A stretch of 19,049 bases of DNA, from the NCBI GenBank assembly GCA_003454135.1, contig DMKW01000201.1, forward strand, positions 1,292 to 20,340, in the 5' to 3' direction. Source of the DNA: Microbacteriaceae bacterium. Its GTDB lineage: Bacteria > Actinomycetota > Actinomycetes > Actinomycetales > Microbacteriaceae. The notes under the pieces are model-generated. The model was not told the DNA's origin, made no database searches, and saw only the letters and a program-made list of their open reading frames with translations. Positions 1 through 5,707 of the stretch are shown here, one piece after another. The translations under genes were made by a program, and so were the position numbers. The stretch's first letter is position 1. Each line of letters begins with the position of its first letter.

Positions 1-446
1 AGCAGCACGTTTTCCGGCTTCAGGTCGCGGTGCACGATGCCGTTCTTGTGGGCGGCGGCGAGGCCCGAGAGGATCGCCTCCATGATGTCCATCGCCTGCA
101 CCGTCGTGAGCACCTTGTGCTCCTGCAGGAGGTCGCGAAGGGTGATGCCGGGCAGGTATTCCATCACGAGATAGGCAGTCTCGCCGTCCTGGCCCTGGTC
201 GTAGACGTTGACGACATTCGGATGCGCGAGGCGCGCGGCCGAACGGGCCTCCTGGATGAACCTGGCCTTGTATTGCGAGTCGTCGGCGAGGTGGCCGTGC
301 ATGACCTTGATCGCCACCCGGCGCTCGAGGCGCAGGTCGGTGGCCAGGTAGACCGTGGCCATACCGCCGCGCGCGATGCGTGAGCGCACCTGATACCGGC
401 CGTCGATGAGACGTCCGATTAGGGGATCAGTGCTGTTGGTGCTCAC
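1..446 (-). CDS. pknL: Ser/Thr protein kinase, PknL-like, N-terminal part (truncated by window edge)
   Basis: This is the amino-terminal 148 codons of a Hanks-type Ser/Thr kinase, read on the minus strand from a GTG at 446-444 and running off the left edge. Visible kinase elements are the glycine-rich loop (IARGGMATVYLA, residues 24-35), the ATP-anchoring lysine in VAIK (K47), the helix-C glutamate in FIQEAR (E66), and the catalytic loop HRDLKPEN (residues 139-146, catalytic D141, K143, N146). The activation loop and any transmembrane or extracellular domains lie outside the window. GTG is the only possible start, because an in-frame TAG lies four codons upstream. No Shine-Dalgarno sequence is present, but TAGACT sits at -12 to -7, which suggests a leaderless mRNA. 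In M. tuberculosis PknL is encoded beside its substrate Rv2175c. A homologue of that substrate lies 1.5 kb away here, which favours PknL over PknA or PknB. The kinase identity is very safe; the PknL label is an inference from context. Confidence 0.9.
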   Translation of the reverse strand, partial: MSTNSTDPLIGRLIDGRYQVRSRIARGGMATVYLATDLRLERRVAIKVMHGHLADDSQYKARFIQEARSAARLAHPNVVNVYDQGQDGETAYLVMEYLPGITLRDLLQEHKVLTTVQAMDIMEAILSGLAAAHKNGIVHRDLKPENVL

Positions 447-452
447 TTCACG

Positions 453-458
453 AGTCTA
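453..458 (-). promoter_or_regulatory. Candidate -10 element of a leaderless promoter for the pknL-like kinase
   Basis: On the minus strand TAGACT occupies exactly -12 to -7 relative to the GTG start of the kinase. This is the position expected when transcription begins at the start codon. There is no ribosome-binding site near the GTG. No convincing -35 hexamer is seen, so the call rests on the -10 match and the spacing. Confidence 0.45.
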
Positions 459-504
459 AAGTTGACGGACCTCTAAGCCCTGCCAAAACACCGAGAAGCC
501 AGCT

Positions 505-1785
505 TTAGCCAAGGTCTTTGAGCCACGCACGGGCTCCTTTTTCCCATTTCGCATACGCGTCGGGAAAGGCGGAGAGCTGCACGGCCTGCGCCGCCTGGGT
601 GACGGTCTTCGATTGCCAGCCCGGGATGTCCAGCAGCCCGCGGGTGTTCACGGCGTTCGGGTTTCTCGGACCGCCGAAGAAGAGCTTTGCTGCGTAGGTC
701 GTGTCGAGCAGTTGGGCCGGGGCGCCCCATCCGGCGCTCGGCCGCTGCTGGAAGAGCCCGAGCGAGTCACGGTCGCCGTAGTTGAGGTTGCGGAGGCCCG
801 ATTCCTGCGCCGCGGCGGCGAGTCCGATCACGAGGCCGTAGTCGGGAACCCCGAGTGAGCGGCCGACGCGGATGATGGTCGCCGCGTTCGCGGCCATCTC
901 GGCGGTGAGCACGATCGACGGGGTGATCGAGGCCGCGGCGACGATCGGCTGACTCGGAATCACGAGGCTGCGTCCGGTGTAGATGATGCTCGACCAGTTG
1001 AGACCGTTGGCCGCGAGAAGCGCTGCCGTTGTCACGCCGAACCTGGACGCGATGCCGGCGATGGTGTCGCCAGTCGCGATCACATACTTGCCGGGTGCAA
1101 CGGTCGGCTTCGCCGGGGCCGGCGTCGCGACGATCGGAGTCGACGATACGGATGCGGTCGACGCGCCGGGAATCGCGAGGGTCTGGCCCGGGTAGATGAT
1201 GCTCGCCCAGCCGAGACCGTTCGCGCTGAGCAGGTTTTGCACGGTGACTCCGAAATTCGCCGCGATGTGGCTGATCGTGTCGCCTTTCTGGATCGTGTAG
1301 CGCGACGTCGCGGTCGACACGACCGGCTTTGCCGCGGGAACCGCCCCACCGCTGGTGAGCTTGAGCACCTGCCCGGGGAAGATTACCGATTTCCAGCCGA
1401 GTCCGTTGAGGGCCAGCACGGATGCCGTGGCGAGCCCGAAGCGCCCCGCGATGCTGCTGACGCTGTCGCCGGCGGCGACCTTGTAGGTGGCCGGCGCGGC
1501 GGCGACGCTCGTCGCGGCCGCCGATACCGTGACCGGCGTGGGGTTGGTGGCGGCCCGGCTCGCCGCCGCAAACGCCTCACGAATGGTCTTGCCGAGTTCC
1601 GACGGGTTCGAGCGTGGTTTGTCTGCCCGTTTGGCATCCGCGGTGTCGATCGGCCCAGTGAGGGTGATACTCATGGCCATCGATCCGACGAGCACGATCG
1701 GCAGCGTCGACATGAGATTCTTCCCTAGTCGGCTGCGCTCTTTGGGCGCCGCATGGCGCGCGCCCTGTTCGGAAGTGCTTGTCAT
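505..1785 (-). CDS. Secreted or membrane-anchored triple-LysM protein with lysozyme-like C-terminal domain
   Basis: This 426-residue protein is probably exported and binds peptidoglycan. A basic N-terminus (about 1-22) is followed by a hydrophobic stretch (about 26-44) that acts as a signal or anchor, then an Ala/Ser/Thr-rich linker. Three LysM domains follow at about 99-143, 162-205 and 232-276. Each has the YxVxxGD-type opening, a G(L/V)xxxxLLxxN middle and a (F/Y)xGxxLxI end. The C-terminal domain (about 295-426) contains AAAQESGLRNLNYGDRDS and GLFQQRPSAGWG, a pattern I know from actinobacterial secreted proteins with a lysozyme or transglycosylase-like fold. E328 in QESG is the natural catalytic candidate, but activity is an inference. 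The ATG at 1785 is preceded by GGGGA about 6 nt upstream. The gene lies 58 nt upstream of the kinase on the same strand. It may be a wall hydrolase or a structural wall-binding protein. Confidence 0.85.
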   Translation of the reverse strand: MTSTSEQGARHAAPKERSRLGKNLMSTLPIVLVGSMAMSITLTGPIDTADAKRADKPRSNPSELGKTIREAFAAASRAATNPTPVTVSAAATSVAAAPATYKVAAGDSVSSIAGRFGLATASVLALNGLGWKSVIFPGQVLKLTSGGAVPAAKPVVSTATSRYTIQKGDTISHIAANFGVTVQNLLSANGLGWASIIYPGQTLAIPGASTASVSSTPIVATPAPAKPTVAPGKYVIATGDTIAGIASRFGVTTAALLAANGLNWSSIIYTGRSLVIPSQPIVAAASITPSIVLTAEMAANAATIIRVGRSLGVPDYGLVIGLAAAAQESGLRNLNYGDRDSLGLFQQRPSAGWGAPAQLLDTTYAAKLFFGGPRNPNAVNTRGLLDIPGWQSKTVTQAAQAVQLSAFPDAYAKWEKGARAWLKDLG

Positions 1786-1839
1786 AGTTGTTCCCCGTCC
1801 AACTCCCCGGCCCCGAGAAGGTCGTCACTCAATCAAACA

Positions 1840-1868
1840 AAGCTGGCACAGATGGTAGTCAGTGTCAA
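1840..1868 (-). promoter_or_regulatory. Possible promoter for the LysM gene
   Basis: On the minus strand a perfect -35 hexamer TTGACA (plus-strand 1863-1868) lies about 80 bp upstream of the LysM start codon. The sequence 17 nt further on (CAGCTT, 1840-1845) is a poor -10. The -35 match is clear, the -10 is not, so the element is tentative. Confidence 0.25.
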
Positions 1869-1955
1869 TTATCGTGGCCTGTGGGGTTTCGCGTAACAAT
1901 TCAGAAACATTCGTGGCGGGTTTGCGCCGGCCGCCAGTTCTGGCAGCATTGCCTC

Positions 1956-2297
1956 GTGACCATTGCCCCAGAGACCCGCTGGCTAACCATTCCCGACCTC
2001 GTCGAAACGCTCGGCATCGGCCTGAGCAAAGTGCGGCGCCTCATCGAAGATCGAAGCCTCCTGGCGGCGAAAGTCGACGGCGTCTGGAAGGTGCCGGAGT
2101 CGTTCATCCGTGACGGAGAGCCTCTTCCGGAGCTTCGCGGCACTCTGCTCGTATTGAAAGACTGCGGCTTCAGCGACGAGGAGGCCGTGAACTGGCTGCT
2201 CACCGAGGAAGAGAGCATCGGCATCCCGCCCATCGACGCTCTGCGCGCCGGACGCAAGGCCGAGGTTCGCCGCGTGGCCCAGGCGCTCGGCTTCTAG
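1956..2297 (+). CDS. Rv2175c-family DNA-binding protein (PknL substrate homologue)
   Basis: This 113-residue protein resembles M. tuberculosis Rv2175c, a small winged helix-turn-helix DNA-binding protein phosphorylated by PknL. The N-terminal half has the HTH-like stretch WLTIPDLVETLGIGLSKVRR (residues 9-28), followed by a wing-like segment (KVDGVWKVPESFI). The C-terminal half has LPELRGTLLVLKDCGFSDEE, the W80-LLTEEE region and the ending PIDALRAGRKAEVRRVAQAL, the same arrangement I recall at the end of Rv2175c. The GTG at 1956 was chosen because similarity begins there. An in-frame ATG at 1788 would add 56 residues of low-complexity, unrelated sequence that overlaps the divergent promoter region. 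No strong Shine-Dalgarno sequence is visible. Thr2, Thr7 and Thr11 near the N-terminus are candidate phosphorylation sites, matching the N-terminal phospho-threonine reported for Rv2175c. The gene is convergent with idsA. Confidence 0.8.
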   Translation: MTIAPETRWLTIPDLVETLGIGLSKVRRLIEDRSLLAAKVDGVWKVPESFIRDGEPLPELRGTLLVLKDCGFSDEEAVNWLLTEEESIGIPPIDALRAGRKAEVRRVAQALGF

Positions 2298-2336
2298 CTC
2301 CGCCGTCGCCCCCGCCCGCGCCGCGCCCCGCATTCT

Positions 2337-2404
2337 CTCGCGCGGTCGCTAGTCGCTCGCGCGCATGTACGAACACCCGCGCGAGCGATTAACGACCGCG
2401 CGAG
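2337..2404. repeat. 27-bp near-perfect inverted repeat between convergent genes (possible bidirectional terminator)
   Basis: Arms 2337-2363 and 2378-2404 are complementary at 25 of 27 positions and are separated by a 14-nt loop (2364-2377). The arms are about 75% G+C and are built from a repeated core: CGCGCGAGCG occurs at 2378-2387 and 2397-2406, and its complement CGCTCGCGCG at 2354-2363. The element fills the gap between the Rv2175c-like gene (ends 2297) and idsA (stop 2411-2409), where a terminator shared by both strands would be expected. No T-tract follows on either side, so it is not a textbook intrinsic terminator. It could equally be a REP-like palindrome. Confidence 0.75.
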
Positions 2405-2408
2405 CGGA

Positions 2409-3530
2409 CTACGCCGAGCGCTTGCTCACGGTGTCGGCGAGCTGCGCGAGCTGCTCGCGCGCCGCGGCGCTCACCGGAGCATGAGAGATCGCCTCGATCG
2501 CGATGCGCACGTTGTGGGCGATGATGCGCTCCACTTGTTCCACGGCGCCGCAATCGCGGATCGACGCCTGCAGCATCGACACCTGCTGGGCGGAGAGCTC
2601 GGCGTCGCCGAGCAGCTCGTCGAGCAGGCGGGTGGCATTCGGGGCGAGCTTAGCGCGGGCGAGTGCGATGAGCACCGTGCGCTTTCCCTCGCGCAGGTCG
2701 TCACCGGCCGGCTTGCCCGTGGTCTGCGGATCGCCGAACACGCCGAGCAGATCGTCGCGCAATTGGTAGGCGATGCCAAGGGGGAGTCCGAAGTCTCGCA
2801 GCGCCGTCACCTGGGCAATGCTCGCGCCGCCGAGTGCCGCGCCGATCGCGAGCGGCGCCTCGATGCTGTACTTGGCCGACTTGTAAACGATCACGCGGTG
2901 CGCCCGGCTCAGCAGCTCCGGCTCCGGATACGAACGCCAGGAGCGCTCCTCGAGGATGTCGAGGTACTGCCCGAGGGTGACCTCGGTTCGCATGCGATTG
3001 AACTCGAGTCTCGCCGCCTCGCGCGAGCCGAGGTCGGGCAGCATCCGCAGTCCGGTGTCGAACAGTTCGTCGCTCCAGCCGAGCAGGAGGTCGCCGAGCA
3101 ACAGGGCGGCCGACTGCCCGAACGTGTGCGGGCTGCCGGTCCAGCCGCCCTCGGTGTGAAGGGACTCGAAGCGCTTGTGCGCCGCCGGCAGGCCGCGCCG
3201 CGTGTCTGAACTGTCCATGATGTCGTCGTGCACGAGTGCTGCGGCGTGGAAGATCTCGAGCGCACTCGCGGCCTTCACGACCGCGGCGAGATCGCTCGCC
3301 GCGGAATCGGGCGGCAGGGGATCGAAACCCGAGGAATGACCGGAAACGGACTGCCAGCCCCAGTAGCAAAACAATGCTCGAAATCGTTTCCCCCCGCGAA
3401 GAAGATCGCGCGAGAAGTCGATAAGGGGTACCAGGTCTGGGCCGATCGACGAGAGCAGCGGTTCTCTATCGTCGAGAAAGTCGTCGATGTCAGCCTGAAC
3501 AAGGTCAACTAACCGCGTACTCTCAGCCAC
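2409..3530 (-). CDS. idsA: Polyprenyl (geranylgeranyl-type) diphosphate synthase, IdsA family
   Basis: This 373-residue trans-isoprenyl diphosphate synthase condenses isopentenyl diphosphate with an allylic diphosphate in the cytoplasm. Seen in order are the GGKRFR substrate-binding motif (46-51), the first aspartate-rich motif HDDIMDSSDTRRG (101-113, with D102, D103 and D106 as Mg-binding residues), GQYLDI (187-192), YKSAKYS (216-222), and the second aspartate-rich motif in YQLRDDLLGVFGD (255-267), followed by GKPAGDDLREGKRT. Length and motif layout fit the actinobacterial IdsA class, which makes C15 to C20 products; chain length cannot be read reliably here. The start is GTG at 3530. Shine-Dalgarno spacing is poor, but TAGGCT lies at -12 to -7, so the mRNA may be leaderless. 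The gene is divergent from the DUF3040 gene. Its place near the dcw cluster suggests a supply of precursors for lipid carrier, menaquinone or carotenoids. Confidence 0.9.
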   Translation of the reverse strand: MAESTRLVDLVQADIDDFLDDREPLLSSIGPDLVPLIDFSRDLLRGGKRFRALFCYWGWQSVSGHSSGFDPLPPDSAASDLAAVVKAASALEIFHAAALVHDDIMDSSDTRRGLPAAHKRFESLHTEGGWTGSPHTFGQSAALLLGDLLLGWSDELFDTGLRMLPDLGSREAARLEFNRMRTEVTLGQYLDILEERSWRSYPEPELLSRAHRVIVYKSAKYSIEAPLAIGAALGGASIAQVTALRDFGLPLGIAYQLRDDLLGVFGDPQTTGKPAGDDLREGKRTVLIALARAKLAPNATRLLDELLGDAELSAQQVSMLQASIRDCGAVEQVERIIAHNVRIAIEAISHAPVSAAAREQLAQLADTVSKRSA

Positions 3531-3535
3531 GGTCC

Positions 3536-3564
3536 TAGCCTAGCTTTGCCGCGGAGCATACAAT
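3536..3564 (+). promoter_or_regulatory. Candidate promoter for the DUF3040 gene
   Basis: A near-consensus -10, TACAAT (3559-3564), lies 44 nt before the start codon. A weak -35, TAGCCT (3536-3541), stands 17 nt upstream of it. The AT-rich hexamer stands out in GC-rich surroundings. This promoter overlaps the divergent idsA promoter, so the two genes may compete for polymerase. Confidence 0.5.
3537..3542 (-). promoter_or_regulatory. Candidate -10 element of a leaderless promoter for idsA
   Basis: On the minus strand TAGGCT occupies -12 to -7 relative to the idsA GTG, the same geometry as at the kinase gene. A TTGTAT lies 15 nt further upstream and could act as a short-spaced -35. It overlaps the plus-strand promoter of the DUF3040 gene. 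Confidence 0.4.
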
Positions 3565-3607
3565 TGAGAGTTACCATGAGTCGGCCTCGAGAGCGAAAGG
3601 AGTCACC

Positions 3608-3973
3608 ATGCCGTTGTCAGAACAGGAACAACGTCTCCTGGAAGAGATGGAGCGAAGCCTCTATCACAACGATGCTGACTTCGTTGCGACAGTGGGTAGT
3701 CGCCACGGGCGGCCTTCCTACCGCGCGATTGTGGTCGGAATCCTCATCGGATTGCTCGGCATCGGCGTAATCGTCACCGGCGTCGCACTGCGCCAGCCGA
3801 TCATCGGTGTCGCTGGTTTCGTCGTGATGTTCGTGGGGGTGCTCATGGCCCTGTCGTCGCCGAAGCACCTGACGATGCCTGACGCCCCTTCCGCTCCCAA
3901 GCCGCGAAAGGTCGGTTTCATGGATCGCATGAACGACCGCTGGGAGAAGCGCCAGGACGAGCACGACGAGTAA
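3608..3973 (+). CDS. DUF3040 small membrane protein
   Basis: This 121-residue protein belongs to the actinobacterial DUF3040 family (M. tuberculosis Rv2169c is a relative near its own dcw cluster). The N-terminus MPLSEQEQRLLEEMERSLYH is the family hallmark: an amphipathic acidic segment ahead of the membrane domain. Two hydrophobic helices follow at about 40-61 and 64-83, separated by a very short RQP turn, so both termini are probably cytoplasmic. The tail is charged (MDRMNDRWEKRQDEHDE). A strong ribosome-binding site, AAAGGAG, sits 5 nt before the ATG. The gene stands alone between its own promoter and a strong terminator, so it is not part of the dcw operon. Its function is unknown; location suggests an envelope or division-related role. 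Confidence 0.85.
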   Translation: MPLSEQEQRLLEEMERSLYHNDADFVATVGSRHGRPSYRAIVVGILIGLLGIGVIVTGVALRQPIIGVAGFVVMFVGVLMALSSPKHLTMPDAPSAPKPRKVGFMDRMNDRWEKRQDEHDE

Positions 3974-4009
3974 CGCTCAGAGCGTCACACAGCCGAGGTA
4001 GCTGCGCCC

Positions 4010-4039
4010 AAAAGGTCGACCGAAAGGTCGGCCTTTTTT
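4010..4039 (+). terminator. Intrinsic terminator after the DUF3040 gene
   Basis: The arm AAAAGGTCGACC (4010-4021) and the arm GGTCGGCCTTTT (4026-4037) form a 12-bp stem with one G-U wobble. A GAAA tetraloop closes it (4022-4025) and a run of six T ends it (4034-4039). This is a complete rho-independent terminator and separates the DUF3040 gene from the dcw operon. Confidence 0.9.
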
Positions 4040-4061
4040 CTTGCCCAAAATTGGAGAATTT

Positions 4062-4080
4062 CCCTCCACCGCCCTCCACC
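4062..4080 (-). promoter_or_regulatory. Second, inverted pair of MraZ-box-like repeats
   Basis: Read on the minus strand, two GTGGAGGG units are spaced exactly 10 bp apart (CCAC at 4066-4069 and 4076-4079 on the plus strand). They match the GTGGAG core and the 10-bp period of the plus-strand boxes at 4151-4180 but face the other way. A role in MraZ binding is an inference. Confidence 0.45.
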
Positions 4081-4143
4081 CGACAGATCCCCGTGATTAC
4101 GGGGTAAAACACCCCACTTCGAGGGACTCCTGAGCCTATTTCG

Positions 4144-4172
4144 TTGTTTTGTGGTGGGAAGTGGAGTAAAGT
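4144..4172 (+). promoter_or_regulatory. Candidate mraZ (dcw operon) promoter
   Basis: TTGTTT (4144-4149) and TAAAGT (4167-4172) are separated by 17 nt and lie about 45 nt upstream of the mraZ start codon. The -10 falls inside the MraZ box array, so MraZ binding would block polymerase, consistent with the autorepression known for this family. Hexamer matches are moderate; spacing and context are good. Confidence 0.5.
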
Positions 4173-4180
4173 GGAGTACA
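4151..4180 (+). promoter_or_regulatory. MraZ box array (three 10-bp repeats)
   Basis: Three consecutive decamers begin with GTGG at 4151, 4161 and 4171 (GTGGTGGGAA, GTGGAGTAAA, GTGGAGTACA). Direct repeats of GTGG/TGGG type with 10-bp periodicity in the mraZ upstream region are the known operator of MraZ, which binds as a ring-shaped multimer. The array overlaps the predicted -10 element. Confidence 0.8.
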
Positions 4181-4216
4181 CCTGAATCCAGGCCGGAGAA
4201 TGAGGGGGAGTCGCCG

Positions 4217-4648
4217 ATGTTTCTTGGCACGCACACCCCCAAGCTCGACGACAAGGGCCGCATCATCCTCCCGGCCAAGTTCTGGTCCGAACTCGAATCC
4301 GGCATCGTCATCACCCGCGGCCAGGAGCGGTGCCTGTACGTCTTCAGCACCCGCGAGTTCGAGGAGCTGCACGACCGCATCCGCCAGGCACCGGTCACGA
4401 GCAAGCAGGCTCGCGACTACCTGCGTCTCTTTCTCTCCGGCGCCAACTCCGAGGTGCCGGACGGCCAGCACCGGGTGACGATTCCCGCCCAGCTGCGCGC
4501 CTACGCCGGCCTGGGCCGCGAGCTCACCGTGATCGGTGCGGGCAATCGCGCCGAGATCTGGGACACCGCCGCCTGGGAGACCTACTACGCCGAACAGGAA
4601 AGCGCGTTCGCCGACACGACCGAGGAGGTGATCCCCGGACTCTTCTAG
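4217..4648 (+). CDS. mraZ: Transcriptional regulator MraZ
   Basis: This 143-residue protein is the conserved first gene of dcw clusters and a DNA-binding regulator of its own operon. It carries two SpoVT/AbrB-like MraZ domains, each with the DxxxR signature: DDKGR (11-15) with RIILPAKFW following, and DGQHR (82-86) with RVTIPAQLR following. Family length is about 140-150, so it is complete. The ATG at 4217 was chosen because it gives the standard N-terminus MFLGTHTPKLDDKGR and is preceded by GAGGGGGAG (4202-4210). In-frame codons further upstream run into the operator and promoter. It is preceded by its own boxes and followed by rsmH after 105 nt. Confidence 0.97.
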   Translation: MFLGTHTPKLDDKGRIILPAKFWSELESGIVITRGQERCLYVFSTREFEELHDRIRQAPVTSKQARDYLRLFLSGANSEVPDGQHRVTIPAQLRAYAGLGRELTVIGAGNRAEIWDTAAWETYYAEQESAFADTTEEVIPGLF

Positions 4649-4753
4649 CGCCTTGCCTCTGACTCCCAGCCGATCGCACGCCCTGCCGCACTTCCCCGGT
4701 GGCAGGTCGGACCGGATGGGGATCAGGGGAAAGGGGTTAGGTCACCGGTCACC

Positions 4754-5707
4754 ATGGTCGACAAGCAAATCCACACCCCAGTGATGCTCGAACGCACGAT
4801 CGAGCTTCTCGCGCCGGCGCTCGGCAAGCCGGGCGCCGTGCTCGTCGATGCGACCCTCGGCATGGCCGGACACGCCGAGGCGTTCCTCAAGCGCTTTCCC
4901 GAGCTCGTGCTCGTCGGCCTCGACCGCGACACCGATGCCCTCGCGATCGCGGCTGAGCGCCTCGCGCCCTTCGGCGACCGAGTGCACCTCGTGCACACGG
5001 TCTACGACCGTTTCGCCGAAGCGCTGCACGGGCTGGGCATCCGCGAGGTCTCCGGCATCCTCTTCGACCTGGGCGTTTCGTCCCTGCAGCTGGATCGGGT
5101 CGAGCGCGGCTTCTCCTACTCGAAGGATGCCCCGCTCGACATGCGCATGGACGCGACGTCCGAGCTCACCGCCGAACGCATCCTCGCCGAGTACAGCGAG
5201 ACCGAGCTGCGCCGCATCTTCTGGGAGTATGGCGAGGAGCGCCTCGCCCCGCGATACGCCCAACGCATCGTCGAGCGCCGCGCCACCGAGCCGCTTGTGC
5301 GCTCGGCCCAGCTCGTGGAGATCATCACCGCGGCGACGCCGGTCGCGATCCAGCGAACCGGACACCCGGCCAAGCGCGTGTTCCAGGCACTCCGCATCGA
5401 GGTGAACCAGGAGCTCGCCGTGCTGTCGCGGGCCATCCCGGCCGCGCTCGACTCCCTCGAAGTCGGCGGTCGCATCGTCGTGCTCGCCTACCAGTCCCTC
5501 GAAGACCGCATCGTCAAGCGGGCACTCGCGGCCGCGTCGTCGTCGACGGCGCCAGCCGGTCTCCCGATCGAACTGCCCGAGCACCGTCCAGAGTTCAGCC
5601 TGCTCGTTCGAGGCGCCGAACTCGCATCGGATGCCGAAAAGGCAGAAAACCCGAGAGCCACACCCGTGCGGTTGCGTGCGGCAGAGAGACTGCGGAGGGC
5701 AGCATGA
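4754..5707 (+). CDS. rsmH: 16S rRNA (cytosine-1402-N4)-methyltransferase RsmH (MraW)
   Basis: This 317-residue SAM-dependent enzyme methylates N4 of C1402 in the ribosomal P site of 16S rRNA. Family marks are the opening HTPVMLERTIELL (7-19), the SAM-binding motif DATLGMAGHAEA (32-43, in place of the commoner GxGGH), LDRDTDAL (56-63), FDLGVSSLQLD (104-114), the GFSY/PLDMRMD segment (119-133), HPAKRVFQALRIEVNQEL (204-221), YQSLEDRIVK (246-255), and a C-terminal PVRLRAAERLR. The length is normal. The ATG at 4754 has no close Shine-Dalgarno sequence; a purine-rich GGGGAAAGGGG lies about 17 nt upstream. A tandem GGTCACC pair (4740-4753) touches the start. The stop overlaps the ftsL start as ATGA. 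Confidence 0.97.
   Translation: MVDKQIHTPVMLERTIELLAPALGKPGAVLVDATLGMAGHAEAFLKRFPELVLVGLDRDTDALAIAAERLAPFGDRVHLVHTVYDRFAEALHGLGIREVSGILFDLGVSSLQLDRVERGFSYSKDAPLDMRMDATSELTAERILAEYSETELRRIFWEYGEERLAPRYAQRIVERRATEPLVRSAQLVEIITAATPVAIQRTGHPAKRVFQALRIEVNQELAVLSRAIPAALDSLEVGGRIVVLAYQSLEDRIVKRALAAASSSTAPAGLPIELPEHRPEFSLLVRGAELASDAEKAENPRATPVRLRAAERLRRAA

Noticed and set aside
30..383. Plus-strand open frame opposite the kinase
   Set aside because: The minus strand shows a complete kinase N-lobe and the HRDLKPEN catalytic loop. The plus-strand frame has no recognisable features.
1788..1955. In-frame ATG at 1788 extending the Rv2175c-like gene
   Set aside because: The extra 56 residues show no family similarity and would overlap the divergent promoter region of the LysM gene. 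GTG at 1956 is the only other in-frame start near the conserved domain.
4151..4216. Upstream in-frame GTG at 4151 as the mraZ start
   Set aside because: It would place 22 extra codons across the MraZ boxes and the -10 element. The ATG at 4217 has a good ribosome-binding site and gives the canonical MFLGTHTPKLDDKGR start.
4682..4706. Hairpin CCTGCC...GGCAGG between mraZ and rsmH as a terminator or attenuator
   Set aside because: The stem is only 6 bp with a 13-nt loop and no T-tract follows. It is not distinguishable from chance in GC-rich sequence.
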